Shown here in pieces: positions 27,697-35,453 of a stretch of 57,797 nt of DNA; positions within the stretch are counted from its first letter, which is position 1; each line of letters begins with the position of its first letter. Made by a program: the position numbers and the translations under genes. The stretch spans positions 1 through 57,797 of the forward strand of contig JAIBJN010000003.1 in NCBI GenBank assembly GCA_020029595.1. The letters run 5' to 3'. The notes beneath the pieces are model-generated. The model searched no databases and had not been told where the DNA came from. It saw only the letters and a list, made by a program, of their open reading frames with translations. The DNA comes from Actinomycetota bacterium (GTDB taxonomy: Bacteria > Actinomycetota > Thermoleophilia > Gaiellales > Gaiellaceae).

Positions 27697-28065
27697 TCAG
27701 GCCGGGCGGCGGATGCCGTGGACCGGGCGCCCTGAGGCCTCCCAGGCGTAGTACGAGGCGCTCGGCCCGAAGGACGGCTCGTAGGGAACGATCCGTGGGT
27801 TGCGCCCGACCTCTTTCGCTCGCTGGGCGTGCCAGAGCAGGTTGGGGTCGTCGTGCTCGACCCAGACGAGGACGAGGTGGACGGCGGTCATGAACTCGGC
27901 GACGAACGTGCAGCCCGCCGCGGGGCACGGGAAGGGGTCGGTGCGGACGCAGAACCAGCCCGAGTGGTCCTCGCCGGAGTCGTCGGTCCAGAGCTCCTCT
28001 TCCTGCTCGAGCTCCTGCTCCTCGAAGAGAAGGGACCCCCGCCTCGGCTCGAGCGGCTCGGTCAT
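27697..28065 (-). CDS. Hypothetical protein with a short CxxxxC...H cluster
   Basis: A protein of 122 aa. The N-terminal 30 residues are strongly acidic (FEEQELEQEEELWTDDSGED), followed by PCPAAGCTFVAEFMTAVHLVLVW, which has the look of a C2H2 zinc knuckle, and a conserved-looking YEPSFGPSASYYAWEASGRP near the end. Family not recognised. ATG 28065 has GGAGGGG 8 nt upstream; that Shine-Dalgarno is the end of the repeat element that separates it from the GNAT gene, so its translation may depend on that element. Confidence 0.65.
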   Translation of the reverse strand: MTEPLEPRRGSLLFEEQELEQEEELWTDDSGEDHSGWFCVRTDPFPCPAAGCTFVAEFMTAVHLVLVWVEHDDPNLLWHAQRAKEVGRNPRIVPYEPSFGPSASYYAWEASGRPVHGIRRPA

Positions 28066-28070
28066 CGCAG

Positions 28071-28234
28071 GTGCCCCTCCAGGTAATGCTGCCCCGCCTC
28101 TGGCGAGCGAGAAGCGCGCCAGGGAAGGACGCAGGGAGCCCGCGTACTGGTCAGTACGTGGGCGACTGAGGACGCAGCCTGGCGCAGCTTTGCAGCCGGC
28201 AAAGGTGTGGTGTGTATTGCCTGGAGGGGCACTA
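28071..28234 (-). repeat. Stop-codon-linked structured repeat, copy A (possible cis-acting RNA)
   Basis: Bounded by near-perfect 19-bp inverted ends (GTGCCCCTCCAGGTAATGC at 28071, GCCTGGAGGGGCAC up to 28232). Inside, GGACGCAGGGAGCC (28127-28140) and GGCGACTGAGGACG (28161-28174) flank a 7-bp hairpin (28141-28147/28154-28160). GCGCCAGG (28116-28123) can pair either with CTGGCG just before it or with CCTGGCGC at 28178-28185. On the minus strand the element starts in the TAG stop of the GNAT gene (28232-28234) and ends in the Shine-Dalgarno of the next gene. It is closely related to 45476-45642. Confidence 0.75.
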
Positions 28235-28732
28235 CACCGCCTTTGCCATCAGGATCGCGTCGACGTAACCCCCGCTCCGGCGATAGTGGTCTCGCCGATA
28301 GCCCTCGCGCTCGTAGCCGAGGCCCTCGTAGAGCGCGATCGCGGCGTGGTTGTAGGGGAAGACGTGAAGCTCGAGCTTGCGGACACCGACCTCGCCGGCC
28401 CACTCCTCGGCCGCTTCCATGAGCGCGCGCCCGATGCCCTGCCGCCGGTGGGTCACCGCGACCATCAGTCCCAGGTCGGCGACGTGCTCGCTCGCGGGGT
28501 GCGGGTCGCGGGCGAGCGAGATGCGGCCGACGATCTCGTCCGGCGTCTCCGCGACGAAGACAGCCGCATGGGCGTTCCGCCGGAGCGTCCGGAGGTAGCG
28601 CCGCTCCTCCGAGGGGCTGCGCCAGTCCCCGTTCGTGATGAGCCAGCCCTCCGGCTCCGCGCCGACTGCTCGAGCGAGCTCGACGAGCGCGGCCGCGTCG
28701 CCGGGCTCCGCGCGCCGGATCAGGACCCTCAT
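28232..28732 (-). CDS. GNAT-family N-acetyltransferase
   Basis: A single GNAT domain (166 aa) that transfers acetyl from acetyl-CoA to an amine. LIRRAEPGDAAALVELAR is the N-terminal beta-alpha unit; VTHRRQGIGRALMEAAEEWA is the acetyl-CoA pyrophosphate loop (Q/R-x-x-G-x-G/A); NHAAIALYEGLGYEREG is motif B. RimI/PhnO-like; substrate unknown. ATG 28732 overlaps the gamma-glutamyltransferase stop by 4 nt (ATGA). Its TAG stop is the first three bases of repeat copy A. Confidence 0.9.
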   Translation of the reverse strand: MRVLIRRAEPGDAAALVELARAVGAEPEGWLITNGDWRSPSEERRYLRTLRRNAHAAVFVAETPDEIVGRISLARDPHPASEHVADLGLMVAVTHRRQGIGRALMEAAEEWAGEVGVRKLELHVFPYNHAAIALYEGLGYEREGYRRDHYRRSGGYVDAILMAKAV

Positions 28733-30297
28733 GCCTCCACCACCATCCCGGCGCCGCTCCGGCGCGAGTCGCCTGCCGCCTCCAGCACGCCGCCCTCGCG
28801 GACTGCGACGGCGGCTGCTCCGCCGAAGTAGAGGTTGCGGCCGGCCCACCGGGTTGCCTCGTACCCGTCCCCTTCAAGCCGATCCGAGGCCCCCGGGTCG
28901 ATTCCGCCCTCGAGCTGGAGCAGGTCCTCCTCGAGGTGGACGCGCGGCTCCTCGATCGCCTCCTCGGCGGTCAGGCCGTGATCGACGACGTTCACGACGA
29001 TCTGGAGGATGGCCGCGCGGAGGCGGATCGAGCCTGCGCTCCCGACGACCAGCCGGGGCCGACCTCGGGCGAGCACGAGCGACGGCGCCATCATGCTCGT
29101 GAGCCGCATGCCCGGCCGGGCCACCTTCCCGGGCGGGTTGAGGTCGGGCTCCCCGAGCATGTTGTTCAGCTGGATTCCCGTTCCGGGGACGATGAAGCCC
29201 GAGCCGCAGCCGGTCGACGCCGAGAGCGAGGCCGCGTTCCCCCTCGCGTCCACGACGCTGATGTGGGTCGTGGACGGTATTCCCGTCGGCTCGGAGGCGG
29301 GAAGCCGGAGCCGCGCGTGCGCGGCGGCGGCCGAGGTCTCCACACGTTCCTCGGCCAGGATGCGACGGGTCGCGCCTCCCCGGTAGAGGTCGCTCACGAA
29401 ACCACCTCCGCGGATCCGGGCGGCCTCGCGCATCGCCTCGGCGAGGGTCGCGAGCGCCTCGGCACTCCCGCGAGGAGGCATCGGTCCGAGGCGGTCGAGG
29501 ACGCGAAGTGCGAAGGCGATGAGGAGCCCGCCGGCCGAGGGCGGCGGGTTGGAGACGAACTCGACGTCGCGGTAGGCGGCGCGCACCGGACGGCGCTGAA
29601 CCACCCGATAGGCGGCCAGGTCGGCCTCGGTGATGCGGCCTCCGCGCTCACAGGCCGCCGCGCTCAGGCGCCGGGCAAGTTCCCCCCGGTAGAGAACGTC
29701 CGCGCCCTCGGCGGCCAGCCACTCGAGAGTGCCGGCGAGATCGCGCATGACGACTCTCTCGCCCTCCTTGAGCGGGGCTTCTGCGCCGTAGACGTGCCGA
29801 CCTTCCGCTTCGTTCCGGAGGATGACGTCGAGGATCTCGTGCAGGAACGCCTGGGCCGCGTTGAGCGGAACGCCTCGGCGAGCCAGCTCCACGGCCGGTG
29901 CCAGGAGCTCTTCCCAGGGGAGCTGCGCATAGCGCCGGTGCGCCGCGGCCAGACCCGCCGCGGCTCCCGGAACGGCACACGCGGCCGGGCCGATGAGGAA
30001 GACCTGGGTCGTCTGCTCGTCGAAGGGGACGTCGACGGCGAGCATCTCGCCCGCATCGTCGTGAGGGAGGCCGTTTCCCGGGACGGCGGCGAAGAAGTCG
30101 AGGATCCGGTCGCTCGAGTCGCGCCCCCGGTGGACGAGCATGAAGCCGCCGCCTCCGGGGCCCGTCAGCGGGCTCTCCGCCACCCAGGAGACGAAAGCCG
30201 ACGCGATGCAGGCGTCGACCGCGTTTCCTCCCTCTGCGAGGATTCTCGCGCCCGCCTCGGCTGTCAGCGGGTGGCCGGCGGCCACGGCGCCCTTCAT
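28729..30297 (-). CDS. ggt: Gamma-glutamyltransferase
   Basis: An Ntn-hydrolase that cleaves glutathione and other gamma-glutamyl compounds (522 aa). The N-terminal half has GGNAVDACIASAFVSWVAESPLTGPGGGG in family order. The autocatalytic Thr is in IPSTTHISVVDARGNAAS, followed by STGCGSGFIVPGTGIQLNNML. There is no obvious signal peptide: the chain begins MKGAVAAGHPLTAEAG, so it may be cytoplasmic, unlike E. coli Ggt. ATG 30297 has its own TACGCT box 6 nt upstream and lies 29 bp behind ftsZ, so it can be expressed both alone and with that operon. Confidence 0.92.
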   Translation of the reverse strand: MKGAVAAGHPLTAEAGARILAEGGNAVDACIASAFVSWVAESPLTGPGGGGFMLVHRGRDSSDRILDFFAAVPGNGLPHDDAGEMLAVDVPFDEQTTQVFLIGPAACAVPGAAAGLAAAHRRYAQLPWEELLAPAVELARRGVPLNAAQAFLHEILDVILRNEAEGRHVYGAEAPLKEGERVVMRDLAGTLEWLAAEGADVLYRGELARRLSAAACERGGRITEADLAAYRVVQRRPVRAAYRDVEFVSNPPPSAGGLLIAFALRVLDRLGPMPPRGSAEALATLAEAMREAARIRGGGFVSDLYRGGATRRILAEERVETSAAAAHARLRLPASEPTGIPSTTHISVVDARGNAASLSASTGCGSGFIVPGTGIQLNNMLGEPDLNPPGKVARPGMRLTSMMAPSLVLARGRPRLVVGSAGSIRLRAAILQIVVNVVDHGLTAEEAIEEPRVHLEEDLLQLEGGIDPGASDRLEGDGYEATRWAGRNLYFGGAAAVAVREGGVLEAAGDSRRSGAGMVVEA

Positions 30298-30303
30298 GCG
30301 CAG

Positions 30304-30309
30304 AGCGTA
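30304..30309 (-). promoter_or_regulatory. -10 box TACGCT, leaderless start of ggt
   Basis: TACGCT on the minus strand, 6 nt before ATG 30297. The same hexamer precedes lhr and the zinc-ribbon gene at 50431. Confidence 0.5.
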
Positions 30310-30326
30310 GCGCCGGGACGGGCTCC

Positions 30327-31736
30327 TCAGAGCTCGCTGAGGAAGCTCGGCGGCTCGAGCGGGTCTGGCTCCCTGGACGGGACGAGGCGCTCGCTCGGCC
30401 TGCCGATCCCCGTGGCGATCACCGTCACCCACACCTGCCCGGCAAGCCGCTCGTCGATCGTCGCGCCGAAGATGATGTTCGTGTCCTCCGTGCTCCCTCG
30501 GCGGATCACCTCGGCAGCCTCGTTGACCTCCAGCAAAGTCAGGTCGTCGCCGCCGGCGATCGAGAGGAGGATGCCCTTCGCGCCCACGAGCTCCGTGTCG
30601 ATGAGCGGGGAGCGCAGCGCCCGCTCGGCGGCCTCGTGCGCCCGGTTCTCGCCGGTCGCGAAGCCGATTCCCATCAGCGCCGATCCGGCGTCGGACATGA
30701 CCGTGCGGACGTCGGCAAAGTCGAGGTTGATGAGGCCGGGCATGGTGATGAGGTCGCAGATGCCTTGCACGCCCTGGCGCAGCACGTCGTCGGCGATGCG
30801 GAACGCGTCGAGCATCGACGTCGAGCGGTCGAGCACCTCCAGCAGGCGGTCGTTCGGGATCACGATGACCGTGTCGCAGACCTCCCGCAGCGTCTCTGCT
30901 CCCGCATCCGCCTGTGAGCGGCGGCGGGTGCCCTCGAAGCGGAAGGGCATCGTGACGATCCCGACGGTGAGCGCTCCGACGTCCTTCGCCAGCTTGGCGA
31001 CGACCGGCGTGGCGCCCGAGCCGGTGCCGCCGCCCTCGCCGGCGGTCACGAAGACCATGTCCGAGCCGCGGAGGACGTGCTTGATCTGATCCTCGGCTTC
31101 CTCGGCGGCGCGGCGCCCGATGTCCGGGTCGGAGCCCGACCCGAGGCCCTGCGTGAGCTCGCGCCCGATATGGAGCTTGATCGGCGCCTCGCACTGCTTC
31201 AGCTGTTGGATGTCGGTGTTGACGGCGATGAACTCGACCTGCGAGATCCCTGCTTCGATCATCCGGTTGACCGCGTTCAGTCCGGCGCCGCCGACCCCGA
31301 CGACCCGGATGACCGCGAGGTACGCGGCGGAGTCGGGCCGCGGCGTCGTGCGCATCCGCGGCGCGGGCTCGATCAGGCGGCGCGCCGCGGCGGGCTGCCG
31401 GTCTCCTGCGGGGTCCGCATAGGGGCGCTCGGGCTCGAGCGTCGGCGCCGGAGGCGCCGAGCGCTCGGATGGAGCCGGGGTCAGATCGGTGGGGGCGCCC
31501 GTTTCAACCGGCGACGTCGGCTCCGCGACGGCGGGCTCAGGCTCGCGGACGGACGGAGGAGTCGGCTCGGGACCGGGAGCTGCCGACTCAACGGTCGGCG
31601 CCTCCTCCGGTCGCGACTGCGCGCCGGACTCCTGGACGGGCCCGCCCTCCCTCTCGGACTGGCGCTGCGCCGCCTCCGTCGCCTTGAAGAGCTCGGCCAG
31701 CGGGCCCTCACGCATGCTGGCGCGGCGTCGCGCCAT
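30327..31736 (-). CDS. ftsZ: FtsZ with long N-terminal disordered extension
   Basis: A tubulin-like GTPase of the division ring (469 aa). Residues 1 to about 136 are a Pro/Glu/Ala/Ser-rich low-complexity stretch, not found in usual FtsZ. The core begins RVVGVGGAGLNAVNRMI, with FIAVNTD, the GTP-binding tubulin signature AGEGGGTGSGATP, NDRLLE, and the T7 loop region GLINLDFADVRTVMSDAG. The usual long C-terminal linker is almost absent; the chain ends about 20 residues after the core in LEPPSFLSEL, which resembles the conserved C-terminal peptide. ATG 31736 (or 31715) lies inside the end of parA. It is outside any dcw cluster in this window. Confidence 0.93.
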   Translation of the reverse strand: MARRRASMREGPLAELFKATEAAQRQSEREGGPVQESGAQSRPEEAPTVESAAPGPEPTPPSVREPEPAVAEPTSPVETGAPTDLTPAPSERSAPPAPTLEPERPYADPAGDRQPAAARRLIEPAPRMRTTPRPDSAAYLAVIRVVGVGGAGLNAVNRMIEAGISQVEFIAVNTDIQQLKQCEAPIKLHIGRELTQGLGSGSDPDIGRRAAEEAEDQIKHVLRGSDMVFVTAGEGGGTGSGATPVVAKLAKDVGALTVGIVTMPFRFEGTRRRSQADAGAETLREVCDTVIVIPNDRLLEVLDRSTSMLDAFRIADDVLRQGVQGICDLITMPGLINLDFADVRTVMSDAGSALMGIGFATGENRAHEAAERALRSPLIDTELVGAKGILLSIAGGDDLTLLEVNEAAEVIRRGSTEDTNIIFGATIDERLAGQVWVTVIATGIGRPSERLVPSREPDPLEPPSFLSEL

Positions 31737-32541
31737 CGAGCACCTCCTTTGCGAGCTCGCGGTACGCCTCGGCGGCCGTGCCCGACGGGTCGTACTTGAG
31801 CACGGAGCTGCCCTGCACGGGCGCCTCTGCGTACCGCACGGTCTTGCGGATCCTGGTGTCGAAGACGAGGTCGCCGAAGTTCTCCTTCAGCATCTCGACG
31901 GCCTCCTTCGAGTGGAGCGTCCGGCCGTCGTACATCGTGGGCAGGATTCCGTGGATCTCGACGGTCGGATTGAGGTTCTCGCGAATCATTGAGAGCGTGT
32001 TCTCGAGCTGGACGAGCCCGCGCAGCGAGAGATACTCGCACTGCACCGGGACGATGACGCTGTCCGCCGCCGTCAGCGCGTTGATCGTCAGGAGCCCGAG
32101 AGACGGCGGCGTGTCGACGAAGATGTAGTCGTAGCGGTTGCGGACCGGCAGGAGGGCCTTCTGGAGAGCCCGCTCGCGGCCGATCATGCTCGAGAGCGCC
32201 AGCTCGGCGCCGGCGAGGTCGATCGACGAGACCGCGAGGTCGATCTCCGTCCGGTGGATGACCTCGTCGATCGGCAGGCTATGGACGAGAACGTCGAACA
32301 TCGAGCGCTCGACGGCGTCCGGGTCCATGCCCTGGCTCATCGTCAGGTTGCCCTGCGGGTCGAGATCGACCCCGAGGACGTTGAACCCCTGCTCGCTGAA
32401 GGCGACGGCGAGGTTGAGCGTCGTCGTCGTCTTCGCGACGCCGCCCTTCTGGTTGGCAAGCGCGATGACCTGACCCAGCTTGACTCCCTGTGAAGTAGAC
32501 GTCCGCTTCCGCGGACGCGTAAGAATTCCGGTAAGGCCCAT
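31708..32541 (-). CDS. ParA/Soj-family partition ATPase
   Basis: A deviant Walker ATPase (277 aa). IALANQKGGVAKTTTTLNLA is the signature P loop with the extra lysine; GVDLDPQGNLT, FVDTPPSLGLLTINAL and PVQCEYLSLRGL are the A', B and following motifs. The start ATG 32541 has AGGAGC upstream; a longer frame to 32574 lacks support. No parB or parS-like site lies beside it. It overlaps ftsZ by 29 nt, which suggests a role in placing the division machinery or in chromosome segregation coupled to division. Confidence 0.92.
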   Translation of the reverse strand: MGLTGILTRPRKRTSTSQGVKLGQVIALANQKGGVAKTTTTLNLAVAFSEQGFNVLGVDLDPQGNLTMSQGMDPDAVERSMFDVLVHSLPIDEVIHRTEIDLAVSSIDLAGAELALSSMIGRERALQKALLPVRNRYDYIFVDTPPSLGLLTINALTAADSVIVPVQCEYLSLRGLVQLENTLSMIRENLNPTVEIHGILPTMYDGRTLHSKEAVEMLKENFGDLVFDTRIRKTVRYAEAPVQGSSVLKYDPSGTAAEAYRELAKEVLDGATPRQHA

Positions 32542-32668
32542 CGAGGGCTCCTGTTTCGTGCCAGAGTAGCACAATCCTCCTCCGCTTCTGAACCCGCAAT
32601 CCGGCTTGGGAAGCGGCCCTGCGGCGATTCGGGGCCGAGCGGCGCAGGTTGTTCGGGGCGAGCTCGCC

Positions 32669-33607
32669 TCAGCGGCGGAGAGCGACGAGCGAGAGCATCT
32701 CGAAGCACGCGTTCGCAGCGACGAAGGCGGTCACGCCCGCCGGATCGTACGGCGGGGAGACCTCGACGCAGTCGAAGCCCCGGAAATCGAGCCCGGCGAG
32801 TGAACGAACGTACGTGAGCGCCTCCCTGCTCGAAGGCCCTCCCACCTCGGGCGTCCCGGTCCCGGGAGCGAACGCCGGGTCGACGAAGTCGATGTCGAAG
32901 GACAGGAAGCAGGCGGCGGAGCCGACCCGGCTCCGGACGCGTTCCGAGAAGCCGGCTGGGCCGAGCGCGGCAAGCTCCTCGTAGGAGAGCGCGTCGATCC
33001 CGAACCGCGCCGGCAGGCGAGCGTCCTCCGCCTCGTTCAGAGATCCGCGCAGGCCGGCCTGGATCGACCGCCCAGGGTCGACCAAGCCCTCCTCCACGGC
33101 GCGGCGGACGACGCTTCCGTGGAAGAGCTTTTGCCCGAAGTACTCGTCCCAGAGGTCGTGGTGCGAGTCGAGTTGCACGAGCCCGAGCGGGCCGTGCACG
33201 ACGGCGAGCGCCCGCAGCTCCGCGAGCAAGACCGTGTGGTCGCCCCCGAGGCAGACAGTCGTCACGCCGGCGCCTGCGATCTCCTCGAGCGCCGCGGTCG
33301 AGCGCTCGAGTGAGTCCACCGTCGAGCCGGGAACGGTGGGCACGTCGCCGTAGTCGACGAGCGAGAGCTTCTCGACGACGTCCACGCCGAGCAGCGGGTT
33401 GTAGTTTCGAAGCGTCACCGAGGCGCTGCGGATCCCCTCCGGGCCGAAGCGCGCGCCCGTCCGGTAGACAACGGCCCCGTCGGTTGGGATGCCGACGATC
33501 GCGACGTCGACGCCCTCGAGGTCGCGGACGTGCGGGAGTCGCATGAACGTCCGCGGGCCCGAGAAGCGCGGCGTCTCGAAGGGATCCGGGGGCCCGTAGC
33601 GCGGCAT
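32669..33607 (-). CDS. Ureohydrolase (agmatinase/guanidinobutyrase/arginase family)
   Basis: A binuclear Mn enzyme (312 aa). Metal-binding motifs are LGGDHTVLL, LDSHHDLWDE (DSHHD in place of the usual DAHxD) and SFDIDFVDPAFAPGTGTPEVGG. The protein starts MPRYGPPDPFETPRFSG, like agmatinase-type enzymes. The exact guanidino substrate is not clear. ATG 33607 has a perfect TATAAT 9 nt upstream. Confidence 0.9.
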   Translation of the reverse strand: MPRYGPPDPFETPRFSGPRTFMRLPHVRDLEGVDVAIVGIPTDGAVVYRTGARFGPEGIRSASVTLRNYNPLLGVDVVEKLSLVDYGDVPTVPGSTVDSLERSTAALEEIAGAGVTTVCLGGDHTVLLAELRALAVVHGPLGLVQLDSHHDLWDEYFGQKLFHGSVVRRAVEEGLVDPGRSIQAGLRGSLNEAEDARLPARFGIDALSYEELAALGPAGFSERVRSRVGSAACFLSFDIDFVDPAFAPGTGTPEVGGPSSREALTYVRSLAGLDFRGFDCVEVSPPYDPAGVTAFVAANACFEMLSLVALRR

Positions 33608-33616
33608 GGGGCCGCG

Positions 33617-33622
33617 ATTATA
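33617..33622 (-). promoter_or_regulatory. -10 box TATAAT of the ureohydrolase gene
   Basis: A perfect consensus hexamer on the minus strand, 9 nt before ATG 33607; the leader would be 2-3 nt. It overlaps the last codons of the upstream gene. Confidence 0.55.
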
Positions 33623-33908
33623 GGACTGCACTCTCGGTCGTCTGGGACACCACCTCCTCTCTCCTCGCGAGCGTCGTCCGGCACTCCTTGAGGGCGGCCG
33701 CGGCTCCCGCCGTCGCCTCGGCCGCGGTCTCACTGGCGAACGCCCCGACGGCCTCTGCCCGCGCGCCGTCGTGCTCCACCGCGAGCCAGGCCTCTCCCTC
33801 ACGCAGAAGCTGCCGGACCTCGGCGAGCAGCCGGGTCGCCGGCGCCTGGGCGCTCTGCAGCGCCTCGATGCGCTCGAGACGCTGAATGACCTTACGTGCC
33901 TCGTCCAT
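33618..33908 (-). CDS. Hypothetical helical protein
   Basis: A protein of 96 aa, almost entirely helix-forming: KVIQRLERIEALQSAQAP, then LLAEVRQLLREGEAWL, then an Ala-rich helix and one Cys. No signal or membrane segment; family not recognised. ATG 33908 is favoured over the longer frame because TAGCCT lies 7 nt upstream inside a perfect palindrome. Confidence 0.6.
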   Translation of the reverse strand: MDEARKVIQRLERIEALQSAQAPATRLLAEVRQLLREGEAWLAVEHDGARAEAVGAFASETAAEATAGAAAALKECRTTLARREEVVSQTTESAVL

Positions 33909-33910
33909 GT

Positions 33911-33931
33911 TCCCGAGGCTACGCCTCGGGA
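33911..33931. promoter_or_regulatory. Perfect palindrome overlapping a -10 box (possible operator)
   Basis: TCCCGAGGC-TAC-GCCTCGGGA, a 9-bp inverted repeat with a 3-bp centre. The minus-strand TAGCCT (33916-33921) inside it sits 7 nt before ATG 33908. A repressor bound here would block transcription start; as RNA it would be only a partial hairpin, since the transcript would begin downstream of it. Confidence 0.45.
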
Positions 33932-34149
33932 CCGCGCGGATGTGTGTCGTCGTGTGTCGTCTCTCGCACAGATCGATCAACACACTCGCGCCGGTAGACA
34001 AGCAGGAGGAGCGCGATGCCGCCGAGCCCGATTGCCAGCGTCACCCAGCTCCACTGGAAGAGCGGCAGGAGCGCGCCGAGCACCATGCCGACGACGAGCA
34101 GGCGGCAGCGGCGCCGCCGCATCAGCTCAGCCCGGCTGCGCGGGATCAT
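33919..34149 (-). CDS. Small two-helix membrane protein
   Basis: A protein of 76 aa: a basic N-terminus (RSRAELMRRRRCR), two hydrophobic segments (LLVVGMVLGALLPLF and VTLAIGLGGIALLLLVY) and a charged, His-rich cytoplasmic tail. ATG 34149 overlaps the stop of the 432-aa gene upstream by 4 nt (ATGA), so the two are coupled. Function unknown. Confidence 0.6.
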   Translation of the reverse strand: MIPRSRAELMRRRRCRLLVVGMVLGALLPLFQWSWVTLAIGLGGIALLLLVYRRECVDRSVRETTHDDTHPRGPEA

Positions 34150-35444
34150 CCGGCCGCGAGAACGCGTGCCGACGTGCTCACCTGCCGCCGCGGGCGCAGC
34201 CCCAGCAAAGCCTCGTCGAGCGCGGCCACGAGCTGCTCTCGGGAGCCCTCGAGGAGGGTCTCGACGAGCGCGCGCCTGACCGCGTCCTCCGCGCGGGCGC
34301 CGGGACCGTCGCCGTCGAGCAGAGCTCGCAGCGAGATCAGCAGGTCCTCGCGTTCGCGCGCGGTCTCTCCGAGGAGCACGGCGGCGCGCATCGCCGCAGC
34401 CCAGGGGCCCTCGTCGCAGCCGAGCAGCGTCTCGAGCGCCTCGCGCAGCTCGTCCGAGCGATGGGCGCCTCCGTGGAAGAGGGCGAGCTCCCAGCGATCG
34501 AGCGCCTCCAGCAGGTCGTCCGGAGCCTCGGCCAGCCTCGTCTGCAACTCGACGACGAGCGGAGCGCGGAAGACGTCGAGGCGCGTCGCCTGGCCAGGCG
34601 GCACCTGGGCGGCCGTCGCCGGCATCGGGCGGACTCCGTAAGGCCGCCAGTCGAGCCGCTCGAAGACGACCGGCCCGGCGGCGATCGCCCCGGGAGTCGC
34701 CAGCCGGAGCGCGCTCACCGTCCGCCCGAACTCTCCGGGCGCGTCGGGAACGCGGCAGGCCTGCGACCCGAGCTCCGCCTCGAGCTCGAGTACGAGCGTG
34801 CGGTCGAACTCCCGGCCCCAGTCGCGGGGGAGCAGTCGGCCGGCGTCGGGCCAGGAGGCGGTCAGCTCGTTCGTGGCGGCCGCCCGCACGCGAACTCCGC
34901 GTCCCAGCTCGGTGGTGCCCCCCGCGGTGAGGCCGACGAGTGGAGCGAGGGCGGCGTAGGAGCGGCGATCGCCGTAGAGCGAGCGTTCCAGCTCGAGATA
35001 CGCACGGTCGAAGGCGCCGTCGTCCCAGTCGAAGCCTCCGCAGACCTCGGCCGTGCGGACGAGGAGCGGGATCAGGATGGTGCGCCGAAGGGCCTCGTCC
35101 TCGCCGACGCGCTCGTCCGCGTGTGCGCTCGCGAAGATCCCGGCCGCCGGCTCGTCCTTGAGAGCGGCCAGCGCCTCCCGTGCGTCCTCGCGAAGGGCGA
35201 TGCGCCCCGCCCGCTGCTCGATGAAGGAGCCGACGAGCGGACGGTACTCGTAGAGGGTCGGCCGGTTCGGGCCCGCATGCTCCTCGAGGGCGATCGGGAT
35301 GTCCGCGCCGCCCTCGAGCTCGAGGCCGAGGTCGAAGAACGCTCCGAGGCAGAAACCGCGAAGCGCGATGTGGAGCCCCGGCGAGCGGGGGGCCCTGCCC
35401 TGGCCCCCGGTCGGGGGCGGGCGATCGGAAGCCCGGTCGGACAC
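34146..35444 (-). CDS. Hypothetical protein, 432 aa
   Basis: A soluble-looking protein of 432 aa with no signal peptide or membrane helix. Segments that look conserved: LHIALRGFCLGAFFDLGLELEGG, RTAEVCGGFDWDDGAFDRAYLELERSLYG, and RLDWRPYGVRPMPATAAQ. It has 'FDWDDGAFDRA' and many acidic residues but no motif I can tie to a known enzyme. The GTG start at 35444 lies 9 nt past the remnant of nei. It is coupled to a small membrane protein, which suggests action at the membrane. Function not assigned. Confidence 0.6.
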   Translation of the reverse strand: MSDRASDRPPPTGGQGRAPRSPGLHIALRGFCLGAFFDLGLELEGGADIPIALEEHAGPNRPTLYEYRPLVGSFIEQRAGRIALREDAREALAALKDEPAAGIFASAHADERVGEDEALRRTILIPLLVRTAEVCGGFDWDDGAFDRAYLELERSLYGDRRSYAALAPLVGLTAGGTTELGRGVRVRAAATNELTASWPDAGRLLPRDWGREFDRTLVLELEAELGSQACRVPDAPGEFGRTVSALRLATPGAIAAGPVVFERLDWRPYGVRPMPATAAQVPPGQATRLDVFRAPLVVELQTRLAEAPDDLLEALDRWELALFHGGAHRSDELREALETLLGCDEGPWAAAMRAAVLLGETAREREDLLISLRALLDGDGPGARAEDAVRRALVETLLEGSREQLVAALDEALLGLRPRRQVSTSARVLAAG

Positions 35445-35453
35445 GCGGAACGG

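Noticed and set aside
28071-28234. Repeat copy A as a simple intrinsic terminator or a c-di-GMP (GEMM) riboswitch
   Set aside because: No T-run follows the stem, and the next gene is read from its 3' end. GGACGCAGGGAGCC only superficially recalls a GEMM block; the receptor and other conserved parts are missing.
28936-31089. Long plus-strand open frame opposite ggt and ftsZ
   Set aside because: Composition is Arg/Gly/Asp-rich shadow with no domain; the minus-strand genes carry full family motifs.
31470-31500. Second REP-like site (GGGGTCAGATC) in the ftsZ 5' region
   Set aside because: Only half of the palindrome is present and it lies in continuous coding sequence of the FtsZ extension.
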